A DNA stretch of 64,000 nt from Phycisphaerae bacterium (GTDB taxonomy: Bacteria; Planctomycetota; Phycisphaerae; JAJVII01): assembly GCA_022072085.1 (NCBI GenBank), contig JAJVII010000013.1:1-64000 (forward strand), given 5' to 3'. Shown piece by piece: positions 34,901 through 41,891 of this stretch. Below the pieces are notes generated by a model. The model ran no database searches, was not told the DNA's origin, and was given only the letters and a program-made list of their open reading frames with translations. Made by a program: the position numbers and the translations under genes. The stretch's first letter is position 1. The number at the start of each line of letters is the position of its first letter.

Positions 34901-37835
34901 GGTCGGCCTGGGCTGCCCCAGCCGGATCGGTCAGCAGGCGCAGCATCACGTCGACGGCCCCGGGGCCCAGCGTCAGTTTGATCCGCTCGATCGGGCTGTC
35001 CGTGTCGTAACTGGTGTAGCGGGTGACCACGACTGCATCGCCCGGCAGGCCCGCGTGGAGCAGGGCATCGGAGACCGCCGCATTCATGTCCGCGACCAGG
35101 TCGTCCAGGCTGGCGTTGTCGGCCAGCGTATCGGCGGCGTTGGCCGACCCGTCGGCCTTGAGCTGGTCGCCGACCACGACGTGCACCGCAGGCCGGTTGC
35201 CGAGAAGCAGGTCGAAGGCCAGCACGTTGCCGGCCACCTGCCCGTTCGATGGCACTGTCACCTGGTCGTTGGACAGGACGAACGCGTGGGCGGCCGTCGC
35301 GAAGCGGCCGTCGGCCATGCCCAACTCGGTGAAGATCGGGTCAGCCAGCGCGGCGTCGATCTCGGCCTGCGTCGGCCCGACGCCCAGGTGCGTCGGCGGC
35401 AGGTGGGCCGCGATCGCCAGCCGCTGGTAGATGCTGTTGGAGTTCAGCGAAAGCTTCAGCCGTCCGCCGGTGATCGAGACGGCCACCTCGTCGCCCGGCA
35501 GGTCGGCTGACACCAGGGCCGCGCTGACGGCTGAGTCGATCAGCGCCGCCAGGCTGGCCGGGTCGGTGGCTGCGCTGGTGTCAACAAGCACCTCGACCGG
35601 GGCCAGGTTGCCCAGCACCAGATCGAAATGTAGCTGGTCGCCGGTCACCTGGCCGTCCGCCGGCAGCGTCACGTCGGGATCGGACAGAATCGCTGCCTGG
35701 GCCGACGGGTCGGGCTTGAGCTTTACGCCGTAATCGACGGCCAGCCCGACGTTGAGCGTCAGCGTCACGTTCGCGTCGATCGCCACCTGGCTGAGCGAGT
35801 CCAGCGAGAGGTTGAAAGAGTAGGGCAGGTCGATCGGCGGGCCGTCCTGGCTGGCCGCGACGTGGAACAGCAACTCGCCGGTGGCCGGGTCGTAGTCGGC
35901 TGACAGCCCCGCTCCGCCGGCCGCGACCAGTTCCTGGATCGTGTCAAACCCGGTGAAGGTGTGATCGGCCTCGGTCGCGAACGCCGACCGGAAGGCGTTG
36001 CCGAATCCGTAGTCGCTGCTGCGCGGGTCGGCGCCGTCGGCCACGTCGATCAGGTGGTTGAATCCGAACAGGTTGTTCAGGTTCACGCCGTCGACCAGCG
36101 GCAGCAGGCCGGAGTAGGTCGATGAGTCGCCCAGGTGGTCCAGGAACGTCGCGATCCGCGGCAGGTCGGCAGTCAGGTCCGCCCCGGTCAGGCTCGCGAA
36201 GGCCAGCAGGTCCGACGAGATGAACGTCGGCGGGCCCTCCAGCCGCGTCACGTCCGGCCCGCCGGAAACCAGCGGGCCGGTCTGGATCATCATGTCGGCC
36301 AGGTCGATGGCGGCGGACCCGACCAGGATGTTCCCGTCGATCGAGGTGGCAGTCGTGAGGCCCGCCTTCACCGCCGCCGGGAGCGTCGCGTAGGCCGACC
36401 CCGACAGCGCCGAGCCGGTCGAGTCGCCGTTGGCGTCCAGCGTCTCGGCCACCGTCGCATCCAGCAGGATCGTGCCGCCGGTGACGTGCGTGCCCAGCAC
36501 GCCGACGTTCAGGTCGAAGTCCGCCAGCGCCGCCGGCGAGCCGGCGTTGTCGATCTTCAGGTGCGCGGTGTAGCCGGACACCTGGTCGATGGCCGTGTCC
36601 GGGCCCGTGCTCGGACCGGCGGTGTCATCCAGCGCGCCGAACGAGAAGTCCAGCCCCAGGTCGGCCTGGATCGTCAGGTTCGGCGGCGAGCCGGCAATTG
36701 CCAGGCCCAGCTCCTCCGCGTCGGCCCCGAGGAACAACGGCGTCGTCACCGACGCGCTGGTCCCCAGCGTCAGACCGGTGAAGGTCACCTGCGTCGGCTG
36801 GCCGACCAGTTGCACCGCCGCGCCCGGCGTGCCGGTGAACGAGAGCGTCACCCCGCCGCTCGTGGAACTGAACGCGTTCAGGAAGTCGACGACCGTCTGC
36901 GTGGTGGCCGACCCGTTGGTCGCGATCGTGCTGTCATACTGGCTGACCAGGCTTTCCAGCGCCGTGGTGACTCCGAACAGATCGTCGATGCTCAGAGTGG
37001 TGAACGGGATCTGGAGCGACAGCTTGGTCAGGTTGGCCAGCTTGTTGGGCAGGTCGTCGATCGCCGCCTTCAATGCCGCCGGGTCGACCAGGTCTGACAG
37101 CGGCGTGGCCGTGTCGGTGACCACGACCGATTCGGTGTTCGAGAATCCGGCCGACGCCCCGCCGGTGAAGCCGGCAGCCGATCCGCTGTGGGAGGTGATG
37201 GCCTTGCCCTGCGCGTCGAGCGTCAGGCTGTCGCCCGTTCCGCCGCCGCCATCAACCGTCAGGGCCTGGTTGCCCGTGAGATTCACCTCGATATCGTCGT
37301 CGCCGGAACCGGAGTTGATCTGCCAGGCCTGTGAACCGGTGAAGGCGCTGACGATGACATGGTCTGCCCCGCCCTGGCTGTTGAGGGTGAAGGTCGCATC
37401 GAAGGCCGCGTCCAGGGCGTTGACGGTGATCGTGTCGGCGCCGCCGGGGGTGTTGACGACCAGCCCGGCCCCGGCGCCGGCAGGGTTGCTGAAAACGTTG
37501 GCGGACCCGCCGTCTATCGTCACGTGGAACTTCCCGGCGGCGGCATCGTTCTCGATGACGATTGCGTGCGCGCCGTTGGACGCATCGGTGATGTCGAGGG
37601 TCAGGACGTTGCCCAGCGTGGAACCGACGATGGCGGCCGACAGCAGCAGGCGCGGCTCAAGCAGGTCCAGCCGCGGCGCGACGCGACGCACGGCCGCGAG
37701 CCGGCGGCGGGATCGGACAGCCGGCCGCCGAACCGCCGGCTTCGGGCGCCTCCCTCGCCTTGCAGCGAACTGGCGGGTGAGGACTCGCCGATAGAGATGC
37801 CTCAGCCAGTTCAGTGCCCGGGAGTCGGCTCGCAT
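22908..37835 (-). CDS. Giant LEPR-XLL / RTX-type calcium-binding repeat protein
   Basis: A 4,975-residue protein, uninterrupted over 14.9 kb. The frame is open from 37940, but ATG 37835 is preferred for its AAGGA ribosome site 8 bases upstream. The first 50 residues are strongly basic (RRGRRPKPAVRRP...) and lead into LDLLEPRLLLSAA, the LEPR-XLL signature of giant planctomycete and related surface proteins. Then come a beta-rich GGADxI-type domain (about 70-220) and a very long middle of repeated beta modules with a recurring pattern of about 100 residues (a G-x-L-x-F-x-L strand, then LVADLNAAL-type helix and GGRLxL strand). A first short RTX block lies around residue 2,640-2,710. The last 1,000 residues are dense GGxGxDxLxG nonapeptides. 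RTX repeats bind Ca2+ and fold outside the cell. It is likely an adhesin or matrix protein; the secretion route is not evident here. Confidence 0.85.
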   Translation of the reverse strand: MRADSRALNWLRHLYRRVLTRQFAARRGRRPKPAVRRPAVRSRRRLAAVRRVAPRLDLLEPRLLLSAAIVGSTLGNVLTLDITDASNGAHAIVIENDAAAGKFHVTIDGGSANVFSNPAGAGAGLVVNTPGGADTITVNALDAAFDATFTLNSQGGADHVIVSAFTGSQAWQINSGSGDDDIEVNLTGNQALTVDGGGGTGDSLTLDAQGKAITSHSGSAAGFTGGASAGFSNTESVVVTDTATPLSDLVDPAALKAAIDDLPNKLANLTKLSLQIPFTTLSIDDLFGVTTALESLVSQYDSTIATNGSATTQTVVDFLNAFSSTSGGVTLSFTGTPGAAVQLVGQPTQVTFTGLTLGTSASVTTPLFLGADAEELGLAIAGSPPNLTIQADLGLDFSFGALDDTAGPSTGPDTAIDQVSGYTAHLKIDNAGSPAALADFDLNVGVLGTHVTGGTILLDATVAETLDANGDSTGSALSGSAYATLPAAVKAGLTTATSIDGNILVGSAAIDLADMMIQTGPLVSGGPDVTRLEGPPTFISSDLLAFASLTGADLTADLPRIATFLDHLGDSSTYSGLLPLVDGVNLNNLFGFNHLIDVADGADPRSSDYGFGNAFRSAFATEADHTFTGFDTIQELVAAGGAGLSADYDPATGELLFHVAASQDGPPIDLPYSFNLSLDSLSQVAIDANVTLTLNVGLAVDYGVKLKPDPSAQAAILSDPDVTLPADGQVTGDQLHFDLVLGNLAPVEVLVDTSAATDPASLAALIDSAVSAALVSADLPGDEVAVSITGGRLKLSLNSNSIYQRLAIAAHLPPTHLGVGPTQAEIDAALADPIFTELGMADGRFATAAHAFVLSNDQVTVPSNGQVAGNVLAFDLLLGNRPAVHVVVGDQLKADGSANAADTLADNASLDDLVADMNAAVSDALLHAGLPGDAVVVTRYTSYDTDSPIERIKLTLGPGAVDVMLRLLTDPAGAAQADLGLMNTEAGVADAVGPMYLVEGSQVNAAVKLEVSDAAATGVYNILATEIADAHARGYLSLDTTVVDTDWQPGDGHVRTPELSYSADAVTIPTAAGLTQTLPGSPASDDDIDAIARAAGTDLQLVMNLPGLVGGSSTQFDVVVTSTDLTARENTVSLTPLAVSVTSPAQTVADHLTYAQAFSVLHEAGLFMVGVLDDVSLLQSVLPLIGLSASQLNNFTTSFNSLVDTLSKQAPPATLQDLDALVGQGLNTTTQIFTVAGDKVLIDLSFISATPTAVPYAVDVASLNALASTPPLADPRTLNVTDSVTLPVNATATVNVGMDLDFSAVSQPADEPVTHIHDSSTLHLEVSLSSSNDSLNALYGPATLLLNGAQVSVTDASGAGPAAYDIAFDSPSGAALDLDTVLAGDLDAQLTSTLSGKAAFSAALQTAADPSLGTLGIMIADLLAATQGAAGSVAFTSPVPDLDSLVTANPDDPDPLDTLLRDPNVLLNGFDAMLRQIENVSRTVFQAIGQVPLVGDRIVQPILDFITRLKQARGRVRTELLLAVQDDSQRMVDQIQTILFDVYGPNSPNGLDLLLDLPTGRSGSQGATIDPADVNATEQSNDYVEYNMHLGQSVTLASQPFDLGIGLASLPGLSGNFPGFGFNVSGDGVQLVFNWDFYYNFGVSLSDGFYYRTDATDPHGVDTPELNFSFDATTPGLTGTLGSGLAQSNFSDGTKIAASITGLQGVISLDTSDIAQDFIAAFYHDYTADFHLLVGHNNSTVIDDYHINYELHGGQNILSFLLDANAYLFGVTSDHGTPLQMLLTLNLSDLLNPTIVLTSSDPTATNIQVVTSGGPQWGLANGQTDDQRSIGLGFRNGQTSSVSLVDASRNDLIAAAAAPTDGRVLWDTGLMLTVTDTAHGARAVPIALSHKDDSLTSISALVSAVQADVNGYLGDSPADQTVTVLYDAGAGKLVFRTKDLDTTLEISGIDPLEHTHLALGFGIDFVDSPLGIGGDDRLLLGEFLGATNIFQVLVPDVSIDGKIRLAVDTNLNSITNNIEAAFGAVPGVLGLPSLQYDLKIDAGLPSLAELIFLGTGKGPIDWIKTAAGKGGAATPSSQRSLLAQFIQRFEFDNIRLSVGDLLNNVIGPVAYGINTALDPVINFVGDGTGAVAGWTSQDIPGLSNLGIHVSVDDLLTYAFGGFNPLNTFQDAVGVVRGLNNLIGTLGSTGTLNLGGWELNMDQSSPLYFPRLKRPIPIVIGNTIGSAVQGLFNLLTKLYEASGGTDSNPLGFTGLDVSTIAGYMNVQGFAALAPYSDNLDIAGLPSGGGFKVDLLSFSSIFDWLTGQPFDIFSFSLPQIHAQTDYKIPFSLDIGGYTLNFGSGIDLRAALNIDFSIVYDSTGLQRMVSALRAGATPDPTSLLDGFYIHSGPGAGMSFSFDFSASAQAGPIRTPRICIPLVGCIPSITLFEAHASINAGMSLGLDIRDPNNDGRLRLNEIFYVTDDFAQPQNLIEIFDPTLNVHGGFDFGGTLVGASISASDLGFDPHFNLTLSLSDLLGYAGLIPAIDPVLAEVTTLPAIFGNPTPQKVLRLNTGPLAYARIEGDTSDADGPVSYTISSSGDTLTVSGFGASNAFSISSLLAQGVAGIVGYGSDFNDTFNLSGLASAALPVEIHGGAGSDTLRGGAGVNSLYGELGNDHLYGGGSADTLDGGAGNDDLHGGGGADRLIGGTGNDQLFGQGGDDTYLFADGWGVDQITETRDDGQHDAIDMSAVTVGLVVTMDVHGTNVTDGVNSVTALGGLADGLRVENITTGSGDDLFLISASELNADTNNDTIPDLFFQTLLDGGNGNDTYRFFLGDPRAIPLSPVVTAENAIQLLSADASFWLRVEDGDAQKVTITKDAGNQASAPAGTLANLLADINAALAPYHVAASFAGGKLQFVSTDNSLIAIYGDADTHAADLGIADILATLQLGDIGPHDTGYTWNVDQLLADGSQQADIVGLTNQAITVRRADQPESDTRTITYGTGGADSGVEVMTLRLRGGDDQVNVQSTPADSSVQILGQGGDDIFRFGVDQAAYEPGQIDSVVFAGPLASADGRHPDAASFLLEVGGYDPLTVALPANTTNTTQAQLVDDLNAAVDDALTAAGLDAGLVDVSLFTGGDGVTRLTFTSSGPTLNLYAAGPSDPAATLLGLPVPANLNDLDGNQLNGPIRVDGGFGVNTLLLFDTSDTADNQGLLTDTHIRGLGMTQGIDYLGIQALGIYLGGGSDTMNIPIVAATLTGRAAVFGRAGDDVLNVASTVELTSTGPTAFDGTQGTLNDITGGLLLVGGGGSDTLNASDIADTADNDGTLTESLLTGLGMAVGIEYYGIDTFNLDLGSGNDRFNVRGTSAHTFLDAGPGDDLIYVSSGANLAALDSYAPPAGGADLADLHDTILHADAGARPGGTLDYVTGTLHIEAGAGHNSLAVSDHNDPDPDTGVTITSSAIVGLAPAEIDYAATGGDFSGQGVWTLALGNIGLFGSGICIYAGAGADAITVASLLDDGVAMGVPFERTATSLFAGAGSDEVTVTAAASLGVLLLVRGQEDDDTLDASGTTLRAFLFGDGGGDTLVGNDSGNVLIGDSGQVYFVRPSVYDDSQAFDVVLGGPHRPGDLPSPDIDEDFTTLDIAIANPGADDGADTIIAGAADDVILGGDSGSGPGDTISAGEGDNLVFGDNGEVYFHDGLLHLARSTDGGDGGDDHITAGGGNDRIAGGAGGDTVDAGDGLNVVLGDSAQFQYSQGVGVLELFWSLFPDTGGDDYITTGAGNDLLIGGAGNDTLDPGAGDDIAIGDNGLMQLNGPDGDPFTPDIVRATAPTAGGGDDTFVETPGSIDWLIDAAGIDTVDFSGAGSAIAFNLALDNGQYQYVDAARNVVRLTGVFENLIGGAFDDRLTGNASDNVIMGGGGNDRIWGQGGNDSLRGGEGADQLYGGAGDDDLHGDAGDDTLYGQGGDNRLDGGAGNDRLVGPGLADYSLDPAAVTVNLLTRSATDGWGGHDSLVGISGAIGSDYDDSLTGDNRNNVLIGGPGDDTIMGLRGRDVIEGGAGDDTIDGGRDADIVDYRNDPAGVTVNLLTHSATDGYGGHDTIAGVEGIYGSQQADSLTGDNAGNTIFGMGGADQLFGLGGNDSLDGGDGGDMLDGGDGRDTLHGGEGDDELHGGTGNDRLYGDGGDDSLDGGAGRDAIDGGAGGDTADYSAAPGAVVASMRRGWARNDGYGGRDTIRNVENAIGSAQGDWIESAIGGLVHGGEGDDTLVSSAADNWLFGDGGADTLIGDRRGHDHLVGGEGDDTLIGAASRGQLTWADYSFDPAGVTVNLSIGQATDGYGDHDTLVDVLGVIGSSDDDTLTGDGRDNIFIGNAGDDAIDGGGGFNTIDYSADPAGVTVDLAAGTAADGFGDSDTLANIQGIEGSAYADDLAGDDQANVIHGNGGDDTIAGRGGDDMLYGDAGDDTIDSAGGNDRVDGGAGVNTLDLSSAPAGVSVDLSRSRVDDDGTGGQDRLANIANVTGSSHDDTIRGDNSDNVLAGGDGGDTLMGEGGDDTIRGGEGDDTLLAAWGNDTLAGDAGDDTLIGDRGSNVLIGGAGDDLLLGSVGVGGAGRAYNLVSYADDPAGVTVDLAAGSADDGFGGHDTLADINGAIGSAHDDRLYGDDAANFLAGGDGADTIDGRGGDDAIRGDGGADVLTGGSGRNTVEYSSSTAGVVIDVNGGTALDGIGPANGGAGSGDAIDGFEIIVGSAFDDRFIAGAGDHRYDGAGGSDTIDYSAAPAGVDVNLARRVAWDNGFGGMDRYESTENVTGSSHADTIRGDGSANVLAGGAGDDLLDGNGGDDRLRGGAGDDTLIGNGSRGAADYSTDPAAVSVDLEAGLATDGWGDTDTLVNIRVAIGSDYADALTGSHLNDELHGGGGDDLIDGAGGDDLIFGDGGNNRLLGGEGNDTIDTGAGNNRVDPGPGADTLYVGSGMNLILGDLGQDVIYAQGGSGRAL
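29725..29945 (-). repeat. Internal RTX nonapeptide block
   Basis: About eight consecutive GGxGxDxLxGG units (GGAGSDTLRGGAG, GGAGNDDLHGGGG, GGTGNDQLFGQGG) end in DDTYLFADGW. They form a second, separate calcium-binding beta-roll far upstream of the C-terminal array. Confidence 0.75.
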
Positions 37836-38508
37836 GGTGCTGTCCTTGCGGTCAATGGCGTAGACTAGTGCAGCGGTGTGAAGCGAAGTTGAGATGAACA
37901 CAGTCCGGTTGCGACGGCGTGGAGAATATCCGAAACGCAACCCGCAGGAGCCGGCGGGCCGGCAGGCGGTGGATGCGAAGTCCTTTCAATGGGACAGAGC
38001 TTCCGTGGCATTTGGCGCGGCTCTACACGGCGCCGATGTCGGGGGGAACGCCAACGGATCCGCGAACGGGTTCCTGGGCCACCACGCCCACGGCCTCTTC
38101 CGCAAGGCCTGACGGCGCCAGGCGACGCGGGAGCATTTCCTGCTGGGAGAATGTTAGCCGCGTCCGGCGCGAAGGCAAGGAACAGTGATTTCGTGGGCGC
38201 CGGCTGCGATGTTCCACCAGGCAGCGATCCAGAACCGGTCCGGTGGTACGCCGGCGACTGGGGCCGGACTGGCAAGAAGCTTGAGATGGGCAGGAGCTTT
38301 ATGCGATTCAGCAAGGTCGAGGCCCGACTCTGGTTGTGATCGACGAGTCGAGCCGCCGCGTGCCGGCGGCGCGGCTCATCGACAACTACCGGGTCGCTGC
38401 CAAGGGAAGTGCCCCCGCCAAGAAGTCCGATTGCCGTCCCGCCGCCAAGTGCCCCTTGCTTAAAGCGGCCGCCGGGTCGATGAATCTTGTCCCCTCGCGA
38501 ACAGCCAA
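37836..38508. other. Intergenic region, no supported gene
   Basis: About 670 bases between the giant gene and the broken GH123-like gene, both on the minus strand. Open frames here (for example a 215-codon minus-strand frame at 37865-38512) are Pro/Arg/Ser-rich with no start context and look like chance frames in GC-rich DNA. The promoter of the giant gene is expected here; none could be pinned down. Confidence 0.5.
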
Positions 38509-39675
38509 TCACCGGGCGGCCTGGCGGACCTCGCCGGCCAGCCGGTAGAGTCTGGCGGCCGATTCCCGCCAGCCCGCCCCTGGGGTCGCCCGCAGCGGCG
38601 CGTTGATGCCGAAGCCGTGGCTGAACTGGACGACGCGGCAGAAGTCGGCGCGGGCATCGAGCAGTTCCTGGCAGCGGTTCGCCAGTCCGCCGCCGATCTT
38701 CCCTCCGACCAGGGCCTCCTCAATGACGATGCGGGCCTCGCATTCCTGCACGCCTTGGCGCATGACGACGGTGTCCAGCGAGTTCACCGGCCCGCTCCTG
38801 CCCGGGTAGGCCAACGCCAGGTAATGCGGATTCCGCTGACCGGCGGTCGACTCGGCGATCGCACCGGCCGCCGCGTCGGCCGAGAGCAGCAGATCGCGGA
38901 ATTCGATGTGAGCCCAGATGTCGTCACGGCCTCCCTCCCAGGCCCGCCCCGCAGCTTCCATGTGGAAATCGCTGCGGTGGATCTGGACGGCCAGCACGTT
39001 GACGCCCTTGCGCAGCAGCTTCGTGGGAATCTCCATCGGTCCCAGCGAGCGGTTGCGAAGGGCCTCGGCCGCCTGCCAGGCCTGCTTGTCCTTGATGTGG
39101 ATGAGTTTGCCAGCGGCGTCGACGTAGGCCTCAGGCGGATAGAGCGCGCCGGGCGTCGTCGCCGAGAGAGGGCCGTCGGGCAGGTCCCTGCGGGCAATCT
39201 CGACGCCGTTGAGGTAGACGACGATCCCGCCTCGATAGCCGGCCGACAGCGTCAGCGACGTGACTCCGCCCGGATCGTTCACCGTGAATCTGCCTCGCAG
39301 GCTCAACAGCCCGCGGATACCGTTGTAGCCGTACCAGAACCGGCTTCGCCCGCCGACGGGACCGGGGGAGCGGCACCAGTCCGAGTCGTCAAAATCGGTT
39401 CGAGCCCAGTCTGCCGCCGGCCCGGGCGTTTCGATACGCCCGAATCCGCCGAGGCCCTGTTACCCGGCCAGCAGCAGCGGCTCGGTCGCGTCGGGCTTCT
39501 GCTCACGGACCAGCTCGACGGGCACGACTGCGTCGCGGCAGGCGGCATGGACTCGCCAGTAGCTGCCGGTCTGAAGGATCGGCTCCCTCGGCTGGGCGGC
39601 TGCCGCCGACCCTCCGGCCCCGATAGCCGTCGATGTCGCCAGCACGCCGGCAACGATCAGCGGAAGAATTCGCAC
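38509..39675 (-). pseudogene. Broken GH123-like gene: in-frame stop plus large internal deletion
   Basis: One reading frame runs from GTG 39675 (GAGGAG ribosome site 6 bases upstream, signal peptide VRILPLIVAGVLATSTA) to TGA at 38509, interrupted only by TAA at 39462-39460. Before the stop it ends ATEPLLLAG; after it the frame resumes with GFGRIETPG and AADWARTDFDDSDW, the latter matching ADWARPEFDDSDW in the 901-residue protein at 41892-44597. Further matches are VVYLNGVEIARRDLP and RKGVNVLAVQI. At about the point equivalent to residue 312 of that protein it jumps to the equivalent of about 799 (LALAYPGRSGP, then GVQECEARIVIEEAL). Thus the GH domain core, about 485 residues, is missing. It could be a pseudogene or a short non-catalytic relative whose stop is read through; the former is likelier. 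Confidence 0.75.
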
Positions 39676-40050
39676 GGCAAGCTCCTCGTTACGGGTTTGG
39701 GAATGTCCTGCTTGTGTTCCAAACAACATGCGCCCCCGCATGTTCCTCCCCCGGCGTTGCCCGCCGGTCAAGGCGCCCGCCGACGGCGTGGTGGGCTGCG
39801 CGGACGCCGCCGAAGGCGGCAGGTCTGGGCCCGCCGGTTGGTCGACGGTCCGCCGGCCAACGCCTACGGCTACGCAGCCAGCCCCGTGCTGTACGGCGAC
39901 CCTGCTATCCAGCTTGTCGATCGGGGGCCCCGCTTCCGCAAGGCAGAATTATGAATCCCAGGCGCCCGTGGCCTCGCAAACGGCCCGTCGTGGCCGCGGC
40001 GCTGCTACGGCCCGAAGATCGCCGGAGGCGTCCACCGGTACTGGCAGCTC
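39676..40050. other. Intergenic region with a doubtful coding remnant
   Basis: About 375 bases, mostly low-meaning GC-rich sequence. On the + strand, codons from 39841 to the TGA ending at 39954 read ANAYGYAASPVLYGDPAIQL and then RGPRFRKAEL. The L-Y-G-D-P-A ending recalls the C-termini of some secreted peptidase C25-like or CHAT proteins, but the stretch has no upstream domain and may be chance. Confidence 0.25.
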
Positions 40051-41883
40051 CTATTCCAGGACCGCCTCGGGTTGCTTGCTGTCGGCCTTGATGGTGAGGT
40101 TGCGCCGGCCCTTCCCCGGCAAGCTGTATTGCAGTGTGCAGTTCCCCGGCCAGCGCAAGCTGATCAGCCGACCGGGACGGTGCCCGGTCAGCACCCACGT
40201 GCCGAGGCAGACCGGTAGTTTCTCTCCCTGCCAGGCGCTCACCGTCACCGGCCCGGTGCGCCCCGGGCCCAGCCGCAGGCGCATCCCCGGCGGCGGGGAC
40301 AGGTCGCTGCGGAAGCAATAGGCCTCCCCGCCGACGAAAGCCACTGCCAGGTCCTCGACCCCGTCGCCGTCGAAATCCGCCGCGACGCAGCAACGCACGC
40401 CGAAGGGCTCCAGTCGGGGCGAGCCCTCGACGTCGTCAAGCGGCAAGTCACCCTCCTCTCCAAAGCACCGGAAGCCGCGGTTGAAATGATAAGCCAACCC
40501 GCCTTCAGGGTAGCACAACGCCAGGTCGGTCCGGCCGTCGTGGTTGAGGTCCAGGGCGCAGGCAAAGGACACGCCTGCCGCGGCTTTGTAGCTCAAGCTC
40601 CCCGCATAGTCGCCCACCTCGCGGAAGCCCCCCCGTCCGTCGTTTTCCCAAAGGCGGTTCAGCTTGGCCCCGCCCATGAACATATCCAGAAAGCCGTCGC
40701 CGTCGAAATCGCCCAGGGCGGTGCAGGTCCGTCTGCCCATGCCGGCGACCGGCGACTTCACCGGCGGCGCGAAGACCTCCCCCTTGCGGCGCCACAGCAG
40801 CCCGCCGCCCTCGCGCGGCTGGAGAACCTCCACCAGGCCGTCGTTGTCCAGATCGGCCACGATGCAGGCCGATGGCTCGCCGGCCGGCTCCCCGGCTTCG
40901 CCCTCTTCCGGGGGCAACGCCGACTTCTGCCAGCCCTTGTCGGAGGACCAGGTCAACAGGAGCGGCTGGGCGCCGGTGCTGGCCAAGACCCCCGGGGAGC
41001 CATCAGCGGCGGCAAGCGGCGCCAGGTCCAGGCATTCGTCGAGCTTCAGCGTCGAGCCGCGGCCGGCCGGCGCGAAGGTCCCGTCCTCCTGACAGGGCCG
41101 GATCGACAGCGTGTCCCCGTCCCAGGACACCAGGTCGAGCCAGCCGTTGCGGTCTAGGTCCACCCACGCAAAGCGAGCGGAGCGGCTGTCAAGCTTGACT
41201 GCGGCGGTGACGTCCTCCCAGAGCTGCTCACTGCCGGCCTTGATGCGCAAGAGCCGGTCGCCTTTGGGGCAGGCAACGAAGAGTGCAGGGCGGGCAGCGC
41301 CCGGCAGTTCGATGACGGCCAGGCCGGCCGCCTCGCCAGGCGTCTTGCCGGCCGGCGCGCAGTTCGCCCAGCGCATGCCCACTGCGGCGGGCACTGCCGC
41401 TCCGGGGTCCGCCAGGACGTAGCGCATCATGCGCACGAGCATGTCGGAGCCGCCGGCGTAGGTGGCGTCCAACTTGGATTCGAACTCCAGGACGTCCCAG
41501 CGGGTGTCGCCGGCACGGGCCAGCCGCAACCACTGGCCGCCAACGTGCAGGAAGGCGATGGCCTTGTCCTGTTCCTGGGCATGGGGCACGAACAACACCG
41601 CCGGCGCCTTGACGCTCTGGGCCATCAGCCGACGGGCTTCTTCAAGCTGTTGATTCCTGAAGCCAGCCAACCGAAGCTCCACCTTCTCCGGCAGCTCGCC
41701 CTTGAGTGCTTCGATGCCGGCCAGCCGCCATTGGTCGGCGCCGCCGGCCTCCAGCGACCCGGCGAGGATCGTCCGGGACTCCTTGCCCAACTGGACGGGT
41801 GTGAACTTCGGGTTGATGATCGCCAGGGCATCGCCGCTGGTCATCGCCGCGACGAGCAGGACCGCGAGAAACCTGGTCGCCAT
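40051..41883 (-). CDS. Secreted FG-GAP/VCBS repeat protein
   Basis: A 610-residue exported protein. ATG 41883 is chosen over the GTG at 41895 (which would overlap the upstream stop as GTGA) because GAGG lies 5 bases before it and it starts the signal peptide directly (MATRFLAVLLVAAMTSGDALA). Residues about 25-190 form an unassigned N-terminal region. Five FG-GAP-type calcium-binding loops follow: DLDRNGWLDLVSW, DLDNDGLVEVL, DFDGDGFLDMFMGG, DLNHDGRTDLAL and DFDGDGVEDLAVAF, predicting an integrin-like beta-propeller. A C-terminal beta domain follows. It starts 8 bases after the GH123-like gene, so the two are co-transcribed. It probably binds carbohydrate or protein outside the cytoplasm; no catalytic motif is seen. 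Confidence 0.8.
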   Translation of the reverse strand: MATRFLAVLLVAAMTSGDALAIINPKFTPVQLGKESRTILAGSLEAGGADQWRLAGIEALKGELPEKVELRLAGFRNQQLEEARRLMAQSVKAPAVLFVPHAQEQDKAIAFLHVGGQWLRLARAGDTRWDVLEFESKLDATYAGGSDMLVRMMRYVLADPGAAVPAAVGMRWANCAPAGKTPGEAAGLAVIELPGAARPALFVACPKGDRLLRIKAGSEQLWEDVTAAVKLDSRSARFAWVDLDRNGWLDLVSWDGDTLSIRPCQEDGTFAPAGRGSTLKLDECLDLAPLAAADGSPGVLASTGAQPLLLTWSSDKGWQKSALPPEEGEAGEPAGEPSACIVADLDNDGLVEVLQPREGGGLLWRRKGEVFAPPVKSPVAGMGRRTCTALGDFDGDGFLDMFMGGAKLNRLWENDGRGGFREVGDYAGSLSYKAAAGVSFACALDLNHDGRTDLALCYPEGGLAYHFNRGFRCFGEEGDLPLDDVEGSPRLEPFGVRCCVAADFDGDGVEDLAVAFVGGEAYCFRSDLSPPPGMRLRLGPGRTGPVTVSAWQGEKLPVCLGTWVLTGHRPGRLISLRWPGNCTLQYSLPGKGRRNLTIKADSKQPEAVLE

Positions 41884-41891
41884 TGGCCACC

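Noticed and set aside
37865-38512. 215-codon minus-strand frame upstream of the giant gene
   Set aside because: Pro/Arg-rich, no start context, no domain; overlaps the likely promoter of the giant gene.
39835-39954. End of a C25-like secreted peptidase
   Set aside because: Only a L-Y-G-D-P-A ending with no upstream domain; too short to call a gene.
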